Part shown: piece after piece, positions 1 through 8,629 of the stretch
Layout of the letters: the number at the start of each line of letters is the position of its first letter
Position numbering within the stretch: position 1 is the first letter of the stretch
Assembly (NCBI RefSeq): GCF_030813795.1
Contig: NZ_JAUSUX010000001.1
Location: 62,001-126,000, forward strand
Length of the DNA: 64,000 bases
Direction of reading: 5' to 3'
Source: Desulfofundulus luciae
GTDB lineage: Bacteria; Bacillota; Desulfotomaculia; Desulfotomaculales; Desulfovirgulaceae
The notes under the pieces: generated by a model
Database searches by the model: none
The model's input: the letters and a program-made list of their open reading frames with translations, nothing else
What the model was told of the DNA's origin: nothing
Position numbers and translations under genes: made by a program

Positions 1-212
1 GCGGCTACGGCTTGATGGTGGACGTTTACCACGGAGATGGGGTGATTACCCGTTACGCCCACCTGTCCAGGATTGAGGTGCGGGTCGGCCAGCGGGTGGA
101 ACGCGGCCAGGTGCTGGGACGGGTGGGGAGCACCGGCAATGCTACCGGGCCCCACCTGCACTTTGAGGTGCTGGTCAACGGGCGACCGGTGAATCCGGCG
201 CGGTTCCTGTAA
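1..212 (+). CDS. Peptidase M23 family protein, C-terminal fragment
   Basis: This is the 3' end of a gene whose start lies before the window. The visible part is the final ~70 residues of a LytM/M23 zinc metallopeptidase domain. It has the run [12 protein letters not shown], then a hydrophobic strand with the G-rich turn, then the HLH motif (GPHLHFEV), in which the histidines belong to the zinc-binding and catalytic site. M23 enzymes cut peptide cross-bridges of peptidoglycan outside the membrane. The same domain recurs in the complete LysM-M23 protein at 49177-50079. The frame ends at a TAA at 210-212 and is followed by a strong terminator. Any N-terminal signal or LysM region is not visible. 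Confidence 0.85.
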   Translation, partial: GYGLMVDVYHGDGVITRYAHLSRIEVRVGQRVERGQVLGRVGSTGNATGPHLHFEVLVNGRPVNPARFL

Positions 213-271
213 GGTATATTTTTAGCCACGTGGGTTATTAGCAGGGCGAAATCCCGTGTTTTAAAGGGATT

Positions 272-314
272 ACGCCCCTCCTTAACTGGATAACCTTGAG
301 GAGGGGCGTTTTTT
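272..314 (+). terminator. Rho-independent terminator after the M23 gene
   Basis: A 10-bp perfect stem (ACGCCCCTCC at 272-281 with GGAGGGGCGT at 300-309) extends by further pairs into the loop. It is followed directly by a T-run at 309-314. It ends the transcript of the upstream peptidase gene. Confidence 0.85.
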
Positions 315-370
315 ATGGGAAGTGGTGGGATTGGAAAAAATGATTGTTCCTTCAGTGCTATAAACAATTG

Positions 371-379
371 TGGTATAAT
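371..379 (+). promoter_or_regulatory. Extended -10 promoter element for the TPR gene
   Basis: TGGTATAAT is a perfect TG-n-TATAAT extended -10 box, 40 bases before the ATG of the gene at 419. Only a poor -35 match (TTCAGT, 351-356) lies 17 bp upstream, which is usual for extended -10 promoters. Confidence 0.6.
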
Positions 380-418
380 GGTCCGTAAAAATAGTTTGCG
401 TGAAAGAGGGTTATAATC

Positions 419-997
419 ATGGCTTTTTCTTACCGTGAACGCAAGAAAAGGCGCCAGCAAATTGCCTTTATTATCCTCACCGTTTTTCTTTCCCTGGGTT
501 TATTGGGGACTTCTATCGGCTGGTTTTTTAGCCTTCCTTCTACCAGCTCACCTTCCGGGGCGGAGCAGCCGTCCCCGGAAAAAATAATTGCGGATCTGGA
601 GTCCCGGGCCAAAGCAAATCCGGAAGATGCTGGCATTGCCGCCCGGCTGGCCCGGGCCTACCTGGATGCGGGAAAGATGGATCAAGCTCTTAAAACCTAC
701 GAAAAAGTCGTACAACTGAAACCGGAAAACAGTGATTTTCGCATCGAGCTGGCCCTGGTGCAGTTTTTGCTTGGACGTTACGACGAGGCTGCAGCCAATT
801 TTAAAGAGGAAATCAGGCGTCACCCCGGCAATGCCCGGGCCCACTATTATTACGGACAGGTGCTGGCCCTGGGGAAGGGAGACTACCAGGGCGGCATCCG
901 GGAGCTGGAAAAATTTATTCAGCTTGCCGGTAAGGGGGATGACGTGGCCCAGGCGCGTAAAATGATCGAGGAGTGGAAGACGCATCTCAAAAAGTAA
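419..997 (+). CDS. Membrane-anchored TPR-repeat protein
   Basis: A 192-residue protein. The basic N-terminus (YRERKKRRQQ) precedes one hydrophobic segment at about residues 16-38. A Ser/Pro-rich linker then leads to roughly three tetratricopeptide repeats at about 60-185 (for example AARLARAYLDAGKMDQALKT and the run ending GKGDYQGGIRELEKF). It should sit in the membrane with the TPR domain outside or in the cytoplasm, acting as a protein-binding scaffold. The partner cannot be read from sequence. It stands alone between two terminators, behind its own extended -10 promoter, next to cell-wall peptidase genes. That placement suggests an envelope role by inference only. Confidence 0.75.
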   Translation: MAFSYRERKKRRQQIAFIILTVFLSLGLLGTSIGWFFSLPSTSSPSGAEQPSPEKIIADLESRAKANPEDAGIAARLARAYLDAGKMDQALKTYEKVVQLKPENSDFRIELALVQFLLGRYDEAAANFKEEIRRHPGNARAHYYYGQVLALGKGDYQGGIRELEKFIQLAGKGDDVAQARKMIEEWKTHLKK

Positions 998-1182
998 ATA
1001 TGCCGGGAACCGCCCATTACGACTGGAGCATGGTGTATCAACCGGTAACTGGCTTTCGGATAACGCCAGGCCCCGGCGGTTTAGAAGATCAGGTGACTGG
1101 CAGACCCGCGGGTTTGCCTTTAGTTTCCTCTAGGAGGAGGACTCCGCTGACGTTATAATTAATAAAGAGAAAAATCTAAAAT

Positions 1183-1212
1183 AAGGGCCCCGGCAGGAGG
1201 CCCTTGTTTTTT
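1183..1212 (+). terminator. Rho-independent terminator
   Basis: Stem AAGGGCC (1183-1189) pairs with GGCCCTT (1199-1205) and is followed by a T-run at 1207-1212. It lies between the TPR gene and the peptidase MA gene. The remaining sequence between 998 and 1182 shows no convincing gene. Confidence 0.75.
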
Positions 1213-1267
1213 AACTGGTTAATGAGCTAAATAGCCAATGGTAATTATTAATGGGAGGTAGGCACCT

Positions 1268-2188
1268 GTGAACATTTACCCCCTGATTAAGACGCAGCCT
1301 CCCCCCGGTACGGGGCGGCTTTTGCTCTGGATCTGGTTAAAAATAATGGCCGTTTTTATGGCCCTCGCGTTTGTCCTCGTCATACGGGTACCTGGACAAA
1401 TACGCGGGTATATTTACAATATCTTTCGCGAGGCGGCCCGGGCGCAGGTGATGATCAGCACCCGCCATATGCTCACCCTTTCTGACGATCATTTCGTAGT
1501 GCGCTACTATCCCGGGGACGCCGACGGTGCCCTGCTGGTGTTAAAGACCGCCCGGGAGTTTTACCCGCTCGTGTCGCGGGACTTTCGTTTTTCCTCAAAG
1601 AAAAAGATCCCCCTGGTTGTCCATCCCACCCGGGAGTCGCTGAACGCCAGTTTTGGCTGGCCGGCCAGCGAAAGTGCCATGGGCGTGTACTGGGCGGGGG
1701 TGATCAGGGTTCTTTCACCCAACGCCTGGATAGATGCCCGGGACCCCCGGCAGGTGGAAGAGGTCTTTGTTGCCTCGGGGCCGGTGGCCCATGAGTTAAC
1801 CCACCTGGTGGTGGACTATATCACCCGGGGCAACGTGCCCCGCTGGTTCACCGAGGGGGTCGCCCAGTACGAGGAATACAGGCTGACCGGCTTCCGCTTC
1901 GCCAGAACCGGGGATTTTGCGGGGCAGCCGCTTTATGACTTTGCGGAGATGGAGCGGGGTTTTGAACGGTTGCCCAACCAGACCCTCGCCTACTGGCAGT
2001 CCCTGGCGGCCGTGGAATACCTGGTGGAAGTCTATGGCGAGGAAAGCCTGCATAAAATTTTAGCAGCGCTGGGACAGGGACGGGATATGGATGGTGCCCT
2101 GCAACAGGTTGCCGGACAGGACCTCGACCAGTTCGCCGCCGGCCTGGGGTCCTGGCTGGGGCAAAAGCGGGATGGCAGGAGCAATTGA
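1268..2188 (+). CDS. Peptidase MA family (gluzincin) membrane metalloprotease
   Basis: A 306-residue protein starting at GTG 1268 behind the ribosome site GGGAGG (1252-1257). It has one membrane segment at about residues 20-40. The zinc-protease signature HELTH lies at residues 175-179, and the downstream glutamate of WFTEGVAQYEEY (about 195) is placed as the third zinc ligand, as expected for a gluzincin of the peptidase MA superfamily. The rest of the domain is conserved in style (GVYWAGVIRVLSP before the active site). The substrate is unknown; the neighbour murA and the membrane anchor suggest a surface location. Catalytic activity is likely because all three metal ligands are visible. Confidence 0.8.
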   Translation: MNIYPLIKTQPPPGTGRLLLWIWLKIMAVFMALAFVLVIRVPGQIRGYIYNIFREAARAQVMISTRHMLTLSDDHFVVRYYPGDADGALLVLKTAREFYPLVSRDFRFSSKKKIPLVVHPTRESLNASFGWPASESAMGVYWAGVIRVLSPNAWIDARDPRQVEEVFVASGPVAHELTHLVVDYITRGNVPRWFTEGVAQYEEYRLTGFRFARTGDFAGQPLYDFAEMERGFERLPNQTLAYWQSLAAVEYLVEVYGEESLHKILAALGQGRDMDGALQQVAGQDLDQFAAGLGSWLGQKRDGRSN

Positions 2189-2270
2189 TTGTTGGAAAAG
2201 CTGATTTTGTGGCAGGAATTGTGGAGGGGGATCGAGAATATAGGTTTAGTTTTTTTATGACGGGAGGAAA

Positions 2271-3593
2271 ATGTTTCCTATGGATAAATTAGTTGTTGCC
2301 GGGGGAATATCCCTGCGGGGGCGGGTTGCCATTAGCGGGGCTAAAAACGCTTCCCTGGCTATTTTGTGTGCGGCCATCATGGCCAATGAACTGGTAACCC
2401 TGGAAAATGTCCCCGACATCAGGGATGTACAGGTAATGGTGGAGATCCTCCGTTCCCTGGGGGCCCAAATACACCGCACCACTCCCAGTGGCAGCTTGCG
2501 CATGCTCATGGCAAGCCCGCCTGCCCAAATGCCCCCCTACCACCTTGCGAAACAACTGAGGGCTTCCAATTTGTTGCTGGGTCCCCTGGTGGCCCGTTTT
2601 GGCCGGGCGGAAATCCCCCTCCCCGGAGGGTGCAACATTGGGACCAGGCCAATGGATTTACATTTCAAAGGCTTGACTGCCCTGGGAGCGCAGCTTTCCC
2701 TTGAACGGGGCACGGTGATTGCCCGGGCCGCCAGGCTGGAAGGGAACCGGGTATACCTGGATTTCCCCAGTGTGGGAGCCACGGAAAATATCATGATGGC
2801 TGCGTGCCTGGCGCAGGGACAGACGGTGATCGAAAATGCCGCCCGGGAGCCGGAAGTGGTTGATCTGGCCAACTTTTTGAACTGCCTGGGGGCCAGGGTG
2901 CGGGGAGCAGGCACCGATGTGATCAAAATCGAGGGCGTGGACTCCCTGGGCGGTTGCCTGCGCTATGCAGTTATCCCCGACCGCATTGAAGCGGGCACCT
3001 TTATGGTGGCGGCGGCTGCCACCCGGGGAGACGTGGTTTTAGAAAATGTCATCCCCCGTCACCTGGAACCATTGATTGCTAAACTGCGGGAGGCCGGGGT
3101 GGAGATAGGGGAAGAGGAGGACCGCATCCGGGTCAGGGCCAGTGGCCCTTTAAACCCCATCGACATTAAGACCATGCCCTATCCGGGGTTCCCCACGGAC
3201 ATGCAATCCCAAATGATGGCCCTGCTGTCCACCGTTCCCGGTACCAGCGTGATCGTGGAAAATATTTTTGAAAACCGTTTCAAAGTGGCCGATGAACTGA
3301 AGCGTATGGGCGCTCGGATCAAGGTAGAGGGCCGCCTGGCCGTGGTGGAAGGTGTGGAGCGGCTGCAGGGGGCCTGCGTCCGGGCTACGGACCTGCGGGC
3401 GGGGGCTGCCCTGGTGGTGGCCGGGCTCATGGCTGAAGGTGAAACCATGATCGGCAACGTGGCCTATATAGACCGGGGCTATTTCAAATTGGAAGAAAAA
3501 CTGAAGATGCTGGGTGCCCGGGTCTGGCGTACTTCATCCGAAGCGGATGCCCCGGCGCAAAGCGGAACTACCAGGAAAAGCGCCCTGGTTTAA
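2271..3593 (+). CDS. murA: UDP-N-acetylglucosamine 1-carboxyvinyltransferase
   Basis: MurA transfers enolpyruvate from PEP to UDP-GlcNAc, the first committed step of peptidoglycan synthesis, in the cytoplasm. The length of 440 residues is slightly above the usual ~420 because of a short polar C-terminal tail. Key residues are visible: Lys25 in SGAKNA and the PEP-binding, fosfomycin-target cysteine at about 121 in LPGGCNIGTRP. The inside-out alpha/beta barrel repeats are evident along the chain. The start is ambiguous. ATG 2271 lies only 3 bases after GGGAGG, while ATG 2280 (giving MDKLVV) lies 12 bases after it and fits the usual MurA N-terminus better. Firmicutes often carry two murA paralogues; which one this is cannot be told. 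Confidence 0.95.
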   Translation: MFPMDKLVVAGGISLRGRVAISGAKNASLAILCAAIMANELVTLENVPDIRDVQVMVEILRSLGAQIHRTTPSGSLRMLMASPPAQMPPYHLAKQLRASNLLLGPLVARFGRAEIPLPGGCNIGTRPMDLHFKGLTALGAQLSLERGTVIARAARLEGNRVYLDFPSVGATENIMMAACLAQGQTVIENAAREPEVVDLANFLNCLGARVRGAGTDVIKIEGVDSLGGCLRYAVIPDRIEAGTFMVAAAATRGDVVLENVIPRHLEPLIAKLREAGVEIGEEEDRIRVRASGPLNPIDIKTMPYPGFPTDMQSQMMALLSTVPGTSVIVENIFENRFKVADELKRMGARIKVEGRLAVVEGVERLQGACVRATDLRAGAALVVAGLMAEGETMIGNVAYIDRGYFKLEEKLKMLGARVWRTSSEADAPAQSGTTRKSALV

Positions 3594-3619
3594 AAACTAC
3601 AGGTTAACGGGAAGAGTCG

Positions 3620-4099
3620 ATGCAAATTACGCTGCTGTGTGTTGGAAAATTGAAGGAAGATTTCCTGCGACTGGCCCAAAGGGAATACCTCAAGCGGCTG
3701 CAGTCCTACGCCCGGCTTGAGGTGGTGGAAACCAGGGAAGAGGCTCTGCCTCCAAGCGGTGAAAAGGGGGCAGTGGAGGCAGTTCTGAAAAAAGAGGGGG
3801 AGCACCTGTTACAGAGGATTCCGGACAACGGCTATGTGATCGCCCTGGACAGGGAGGGAGTAATGCTTTCCTCCGAGGAATTTGCCGGTTTTCTGCAAAA
3901 CCTCCGTTTGCAGGGGCAGAGCAAGTTGTATTTTGTCATCGGAGGGAGTGCAGGGCTGGCCGGGACCGTCCTGGCCAGGGCCTCCATGCGGCTTTCCTTT
4001 TCTAGATTCACTTTTCCGCACCAGTTAATGCGCATTATCCTGCTGGAACAACTGTACCGGGCCTTTAAAATCATCCGTGGCGAGAAGTACCACCGTTAG
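3620..4099 (+). CDS. rlmH: 23S rRNA (pseudouridine-1915 N3)-methyltransferase
   Basis: RlmH methylates pseudouridine 1915 in helix 69 of 23S rRNA using S-adenosylmethionine. The protein is 159 residues, the family length. Its SPOUT-class features are easy to see: the N-terminal [13 protein letters not shown], the SAM-binding FVIGGSAGL at about residues 106-113, and the conserved C-terminus with [18 protein letters not shown] followed by EKYHR. It follows murA by 26 bases on the same strand and may be co-transcribed with it. Confidence 0.95.
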   Translation: MQITLLCVGKLKEDFLRLAQREYLKRLQSYARLEVVETREEALPPSGEKGAVEAVLKKEGEHLLQRIPDNGYVIALDREGVMLSSEEFAGFLQNLRLQGQSKLYFVIGGSAGLAGTVLARASMRLSFSRFTFPHQLMRIILLEQLYRAFKIIRGEKYHR

Positions 4100-4362
4100 G
4101 GATACAGGCCGAAAAAACGGATGACCAAAATGGAACCGGATTACAGCAGGAATATATCATTTTTTATTGAACTAAAAGAATAAGGAATTTAAGTTTTCTT
4201 TTGTTAAAGTTTTTTATCGTTAAATTGAGGTTTTTCGGGAGGAATAGGTTAAAACGCATCGAATTACTTAGTGTTGGAGGCCCGGTACAAAAAAGCCTGT
4301 GAGAAAGCTCGTGAGCAAAGGGACAAGTTTTTATTTCTAAAAATTTAAAGGAGGTTGGCGTG

Positions 4363-4548
4363 ATGTACGTAGTAACTGTGGATCGCGACAAGTGCGAGGG
4401 TTGTGGCGAGTGCGTGGATTCCTGTCCGGGCAGCGTGCTGGAGATGAAGGATGGCAAGGCATTCGTGGCCAATTCCGATGATTGCCTCGGATGCGAAACC
4501 TGTGTTTCCGTTTGCCCGTCGGGAGCGGTGACGCTGGAAGAAAGATAG
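4363..4548 (+). CDS. 2[4Fe-4S] ferredoxin next to dsrA
   Basis: A 61-residue bacterial ferredoxin with two CxxCxxCxxxC cluster motifs (CEGCGECVDSCP and CLGCETCVSVCP) and no other domain. It should carry low-potential electrons in the cytoplasm. Being directly before dsrAB, it is a plausible electron donor in sulfite reduction, but that is inference from position. The ATG at 4363 sits 8 bases after GGAGG (4350-4354) and is preferred over the GTG at 4360. The ~260 bases before it are AT-rich and hold no gene. Confidence 0.9.
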   Translation: MYVVTVDRDKCEGCGECVDSCPGSVLEMKDGKAFVANSDDCLGCETCVSVCPSGAVTLEER

Positions 4549-4671
4549 GTAAATTTAGCGGAAGAGGGGTGAGAGGGGAGAAGGGTGTTCTAGCTTTAGT
4601 TTCAGGTAAATTCAAGTATGGGAACTGCACAGGGCAAAGATACATTTAGCGTTAGTAAAGGAGGCGTGCTG

Positions 4672-6087
4672 ATGTTTGAACCAAAGAGGCCTCAAAGAGA
4701 ACTAAAGTATGAAGAGCTCCGGATTTATACTGATGAGGAACTGAACAACTTTACCGAAGAAGAATTAAAAGAATTTAAAATAAAGCACGAAATTCCCGCC
4801 GTGGAAGAGCTGGAAAGGGGACCCTGGCCCAGCTTTGTGGCCGATGCCAAGCAGGAGGCCCTGCGCCGCAGGAAGCTTGCCGACGACAGGATCATGATTG
4901 ACCGGTACGTGGTGGAAGACCTGCTGGGTCAGTTGGAGCTTTCCTTTAAGGACGGCGAGACCCACTGGAAGCACGGCGGTATTGTGGGCGTGTTTGGCTA
5001 TGGCGGTGGCGTCATCGGGAGATACTCCGATGTGCCGGAAAAGTTCCCGGGCATTGCCCATTTCCATACCATCCGTGTCAACCAGCCAGCCAGTAAGTTC
5101 TATAAGACCGACTTCCTGCGTGCCCTGTGTGACCTGTGGGAATACCGGGGCAGCGGTCTTGTGAATATGCACGGTTCCACCGGGGATATTATCCTTTTGG
5201 GAACCACCACCGAACAACTGGAGCCCATTTTCTACGACATGACCCATGAACTGGATCAGGACCTGGGCGGCTCCGGCTCCAACCTGCGGACACCCTCCTG
5301 CTGTATCGGTAAAGCCCGCTGCGAATGGGCCTGCTACGACACCCAGGAAATGTGCTATGAGATGACCATGCATTATCAGGACGAGCTTCACCGCCCGGCC
5401 TTCCCGTACAAGTTTAAGTTCAAGTTCGACGGCTGCCCCAACTGCTGCGTGGCTTCCATTGCCCGTGCCGATATTGCCTTTATCGGCACATGGCGTGACG
5501 ACATCCGCATCGATCAGGAAGCCGTGAAGGCATATATTGCCGGCGACATTGTGCCCAGGGGCGGCGCCCACAGGGGCAGGGACTGGGGCAAGTTTGACAT
5601 CCAAAAGGAAGTCATTGACCTTTGCCCGTCCCAGTGCATGTGGATGGAAGACGGTAAGCTGATGATCGACAACAAGGAATGTGTGCGCTGCATGCACTGC
5701 ATTAACGTGATGCCGCAGGCGCTCAGGCCCGGCACGGATACCGGCGTGAGCATCCTGGTGGGTGCAAAAGCCCCCATCCTGGAAGGCGCACAAATTTCGC
5801 AGGTGATCGTGCCCTTCATGAAAGCGGAGCCGCCTTATGATAACGTTAAGGAAGTTATCGAGAAAATCTGGGAATTCTGGATGGAAGAAGGAAAGAACCG
5901 CGAGCGTGTTGGAGAGCTCATCCAGCGTGTTGGCTTGCCCAAGTTCCTGGAGGTAATCGGCCTGCCGCCTGCACCACAAATGATCAAGGCGCCGCGTGCC
6001 AACCCGTACATCTTCTGGAAGGAAGAGGACGTACCCGGCGGATTCACCAGAGATATCAAAGAGTTCCGGGCCAGACACAAGAGGTAA
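4672..6087 (+). CDS. dsrA: Dissimilatory sulfite reductase alpha subunit
   Basis: DsrA and DsrB form the alpha2beta2 sirohaem enzyme that reduces sulfite with DsrC in the cytoplasm. This protein is 471 residues. The cysteines for the [4Fe-4S]-sirohaem site follow the DsrA pattern C-x5-C (211, 217) and C-x3-C (255, 259). An inserted ferredoxin domain has CPSQC near 318-322 and CVRCMHC near 337-343. The start is set at ATG 4672 because AAAGGAGG precedes it by about 10 bases; an in-frame ATG at 4618 has no such site. dsrB follows after 21 bases, so the two are an operon. Confidence 0.98.
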   Translation: MFEPKRPQRELKYEELRIYTDEELNNFTEEELKEFKIKHEIPAVEELERGPWPSFVADAKQEALRRRKLADDRIMIDRYVVEDLLGQLELSFKDGETHWKHGGIVGVFGYGGGVIGRYSDVPEKFPGIAHFHTIRVNQPASKFYKTDFLRALCDLWEYRGSGLVNMHGSTGDIILLGTTTEQLEPIFYDMTHELDQDLGGSGSNLRTPSCCIGKARCEWACYDTQEMCYEMTMHYQDELHRPAFPYKFKFKFDGCPNCCVASIARADIAFIGTWRDDIRIDQEAVKAYIAGDIVPRGGAHRGRDWGKFDIQKEVIDLCPSQCMWMEDGKLMIDNKECVRCMHCINVMPQALRPGTDTGVSILVGAKAPILEGAQISQVIVPFMKAEPPYDNVKEVIEKIWEFWMEEGKNRERVGELIQRVGLPKFLEVIGLPPAPQMIKAPRANPYIFWKEEDVPGGFTRDIKEFRARHKR

Positions 6088-6108
6088 ATAATTAAGGGGG
6101 TTTGTTGG

Positions 6109-7296
6109 ATGGCTCTTTCCACTGGGAAATACGGTAAATTCGATCCGCAGAATCCAACCAAAGATAGGATTACGGATATTGGTCCGCGCCACTACTGGGA
6201 ATTCTTTCCTCCCAGCATTCAAAAGAACTACGGCAAGTGGCTATACCACGAGATCCTCGAGCCGGGCGTGCTGGTACACGTTTCCGAAACCGGGGACAAG
6301 GTCTACACGGTCAGGTGCGGTTCGCCCCGCCTGATGACCGTACAGCACGTGCGGGAAATCTGCGATATTGCCGACAAATACTGCGACGGCTATGTGCGTT
6401 TCACCACCCGCAATAACATCGAGTTTATCGTTGACAGCCTTGAGAAGGTGGAAGCCCTTAAAAAGGATCTGTGGAGCCGCAAGTTTGTTTCCGGAAGCTA
6501 CAAGTTCCCCATTGGCGGCACTGGGGCCGGCGTAACCAATATCGTGCACACCCAGGGATACGTACACTGCCACACCCCGGCCACTGATGCTTCTTCCCTG
6601 GTCAAGGCCGTGATGGACGAGCTGTTCGATTACTTCACGGGCATGACCCTGCCGGCCAAGGTGCGGGTGGCGGTGGCCTGCTGCCTGAACATGTGCGGTG
6701 CGGTTCACTGCTCGGACATCGCCCTGCTCGGCATTCACCGGAAGCCCCCCATCGTCGACCACGAAGTCATTGATCAGGTCTGCGAGCTTCCCCTGGTCAT
6801 TTCATCCTGCCCCCTGGGCGCCATTTCGCCCGACAAGACCGAAGAGGGCAGGAGAACGCTCAAGATTAAGGTTGAGCGTTGCATGTTCTGCGGCAACTGC
6901 TACACCATGTGCCCGGCGCTGCCCATTGCCGACAAGGAGGGCGACGGTGTGGCCATACTGGTGGGCGGCAAACTCTCCAACGCGATCAGCGAGCCCAAGT
7001 TCTCCAAGGTAGTGGTGGCTTACCTGCCCAACAACTTCCCGCGGTTCCCGGAAGTGGTCCAGACCGTGAAGAAGATTGTGGAGGTTTATGCTGCCGATGC
7101 CCGGAAGCACGAGCGTCTGGGCGACTGGGCCGAGCGTATCGGCTGGGAGAAATTCTTTGAAAAGACCGGTATACCGTTTACCGAGCACCTCATCGACGAT
7201 TACCGCCTGGCCTACGACACGTTCCGGACCAGCACCCAGTTCAAGTTCACGGAGGCGGCCTGGAACGTTTGCAGGGCGGCCGGTGGAATTGACTAA
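6109..7296 (+). CDS. dsrB: Dissimilatory sulfite reductase beta subunit
   Basis: The beta subunit carries the catalytically active sirohaem in known DsrAB structures. The protein is 395 residues. The sirohaem cluster cysteines are in the DsrB arrangement, C154 and then CCLNMC at 191-196. The ferredoxin insert has C234 and [11 protein letters not shown] at 258-268. The ribosome site AAGGGGG precedes ATG 6109 by about 8 bases. Both subunits keep all cluster ligands, so the enzyme should be functional in sulfate or sulfite respiration. A strong hairpin follows within 15 bases of the stop codon. Confidence 0.98.
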   Translation: MALSTGKYGKFDPQNPTKDRITDIGPRHYWEFFPPSIQKNYGKWLYHEILEPGVLVHVSETGDKVYTVRCGSPRLMTVQHVREICDIADKYCDGYVRFTTRNNIEFIVDSLEKVEALKKDLWSRKFVSGSYKFPIGGTGAGVTNIVHTQGYVHCHTPATDASSLVKAVMDELFDYFTGMTLPAKVRVAVACCLNMCGAVHCSDIALLGIHRKPPIVDHEVIDQVCELPLVISSCPLGAISPDKTEEGRRTLKIKVERCMFCGNCYTMCPALPIADKEGDGVAILVGGKLSNAISEPKFSKVVVAYLPNNFPRFPEVVQTVKKIVEVYAADARKHERLGDWAERIGWEKFFEKTGIPFTEHLIDDYRLAYDTFRTSTQFKFTEAAWNVCRAAGGID

Positions 7297-7306
7297 GTTC
7301 TGTGGC

Positions 7307-7335
7307 GGGCAGGCGTTCTTTAAAAACGCCTGCCC
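7307..7335 (+). other. Perfect hairpin in the dsrB-dsrD intercistron
   Basis: An 11-bp perfect stem (GGGCAGGCGTT at 7307-7317, AACGCCTGCCC at 7325-7335) closes a 7-base loop. No T-run follows, so it is not a standard terminator. Its place directly after dsrB suggests it protects the dsrAB mRNA 3' end or tunes dsrD expression (inference). Confidence 0.6.
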
Positions 7336-7379
7336 CGGTCACTTCTATTTATAGCAGGAGGAAAGGGTGGGAATTACCT

Positions 7380-7616
7380 ATGATGGATGAGATTAAAAAA
7401 GCGATTTTAGAGTTTGCCGGCGCCAGCAAGAAAACCAGGTTCTACTTCAAGGATATGGAAAAGGCGGTGCAGGAAAAGATTCCCACTGCCAAGGCAAGGG
7501 AAATTAAGAAGGCTGCCAGCGAGCTGATCAATGAGGGCACGCTGATTTACTTCTCTACCGGCAGCACAACCATGTACGGCTTGAAGGATAGGTGCGCTTC
7601 CGACGAGCCACAATAA
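7380..7616 (+). CDS. dsrD: DsrD, winged-helix protein of sulfite reduction
   Basis: DsrD is a small protein found with dsrAB in sulfate reducers. It has been reported to stimulate DsrAB activity and has a winged-helix fold. The 78 residues match the family length and features: MDEIKKAILEF, the Lys-rich middle KTRFYFKDMEKAVQ, and LIYFSTGSTTMYGLK near the end. Two start codons are possible, ATG 7380 and ATG 7383. The upstream frame to GTG 7302 runs through the intercistronic hairpin and is not taken. Position after dsrAB fits. Confidence 0.95.
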   Translation: MMDEIKKAILEFAGASKKTRFYFKDMEKAVQEKIPTAKAREIKKAASELINEGTLIYFSTGSTTMYGLKDRCASDEPQ

Positions 7617-7714
7617 AAAAGCCTGATTATCCTTGTTTTGTTCTGATGGCGCTCGGAACGGCTTGCTATTCGCTACGAGTAGCGGCCTTAATTTTTGTAA
7701 AGTAGGGGGGTACG

Positions 7715-8341
7715 ATGGAAAAAACTAACGACACGCAAGCATTTGTGGAAAAGCAGGTGAGCATGCTGCAGGAAAACCCCGGTTGTGCCAGCGCCAAGTA
7801 CAACCTGGGCGTAATGCTCATGCAGCAGGGCAGGTTGGATGAAGCAAAAATTCTCTTTGAAGAAGCCATTGCCGACGGCACCAGGATGTTTGAGGCTTAC
7901 GTTAACCTGGGCTATATATACTTTAAAAAGGGCGATCTGGATAAGGTCGAAGAGTGCAACCGCAAGGCGGTAGAAATAGAGCCCCGTTATGCCCGTGGTT
8001 ATGCCAATCTGGGGTTTGCCTACCTGCAGATGGAAAAAACCGATGAAGCCATCGAAGTGCTCCACAAAGCCATCGAATTAAACCCCAGGATAGTTCAGGC
8101 GTGGTGCAACCTGGCCAACGCCTATCTCCAAAAAGGCGAACTGGATCAGGCCATAGAGACCAACCAAAAACTGCTGGAAATGGCACCGGATTTTTCACTG
8201 GGTCACAATAACCTGGCCTACGCCTACTACTTGAAGGGTGATATGGACCGGGCCGCCGAGCACCTGAAGCGGGCCCTGGAACTGGGATTTGAGGCGCACC
8301 CGGATTTTTTGAAGGAGATGGAACCATACCTCAAAAAATAA
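7715..8341 (+). CDS. TPR-repeat protein in the dsr island
   Basis: A soluble 208-residue protein with no signal peptide, built almost entirely of tetratricopeptide repeats. At least five 34-residue units run from residue 25 to the end, with repeated patterns such as AKYNLGVMLMQQGRLDEAK, AYVNLGYIYFKKGDLDKVE and AWCNLANAYLQKGELDQA. It is likely a protein-protein adaptor. It lies between dsrD and dsrMK on the same strand together with two other unassigned genes, so a role in assembling or regulating the sulfite-reduction machinery is plausible but unproven. The 98 bases before it hold a short hairpin (CGCTAC-GA-GTAGCG near 7671-7684) without a T-run. Confidence 0.8.
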   Translation: MEKTNDTQAFVEKQVSMLQENPGCASAKYNLGVMLMQQGRLDEAKILFEEAIADGTRMFEAYVNLGYIYFKKGDLDKVEECNRKAVEIEPRYARGYANLGFAYLQMEKTDEAIEVLHKAIELNPRIVQAWCNLANAYLQKGELDQAIETNQKLLEMAPDFSLGHNNLAYAYYLKGDMDRAAEHLKRALELGFEAHPDFLKEMEPYLKK

Positions 8342-8364
8342 AAGGATGACAGGGGGAACTGCCT

Positions 8365-8610
8365 GTGCCCATCTACGAGTTCAGATGCCTGAATTGTGGC
8401 GGTCTTTTCGAAAAACTGTTTTTGAACCCCAATGAGCAGGTGGAAATTCGCTGCCCCCAGTGCCAGTCCGACTCCTTCGAGCGTGTGATCAGCCGGGTCA
8501 ATTACGTGGACAAGACGGGAGCGGGCAGGAGCGTGCCGAAAGTGGTCACCAAGTCGTGCAGCCCGGGGAATACCTGCGCGACCTTTGAAATACCGGGGCC
8601 GGGTGAATAA
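8365..8610 (+). CDS. FmdB-type zinc-ribbon protein
   Basis: An 81-residue protein starting at GTG 8365. The N-terminal MPIYEFRCLNCGGLFE and the second pair CPQC form a zinc ribbon of the FmdB/CxxC_CxxC_SSSS family. The following SDSFERVISRV is also typical. FmdB-type proteins are called regulatory but their molecular role is poorly known. A C-terminal stretch has two extra cysteines (KSCSPGNTC). It lies 23 bases after the TPR gene and 19 bases before the HEAT-repeat gene, so the three probably share one transcript within the dsr island. Confidence 0.8.
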   Translation: MPIYEFRCLNCGGLFEKLFLNPNEQVEIRCPQCQSDSFERVISRVNYVDKTGAGRSVPKVVTKSCSPGNTCATFEIPGPGE

Positions 8611-8629
8611 TAAACGCGGGGAGTCGATC

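Noticed and set aside
973-1158. 61-codon open frame after the TPR gene
   Set aside because: No ribosome site, overlaps the previous gene's end and shows no recognisable sequence.
4765-6222. 485-codon open frame opposite dsrA
   Set aside because: It is antisense to a certain gene, has no family features and reflects the G+C-rich third codon positions of dsrA.
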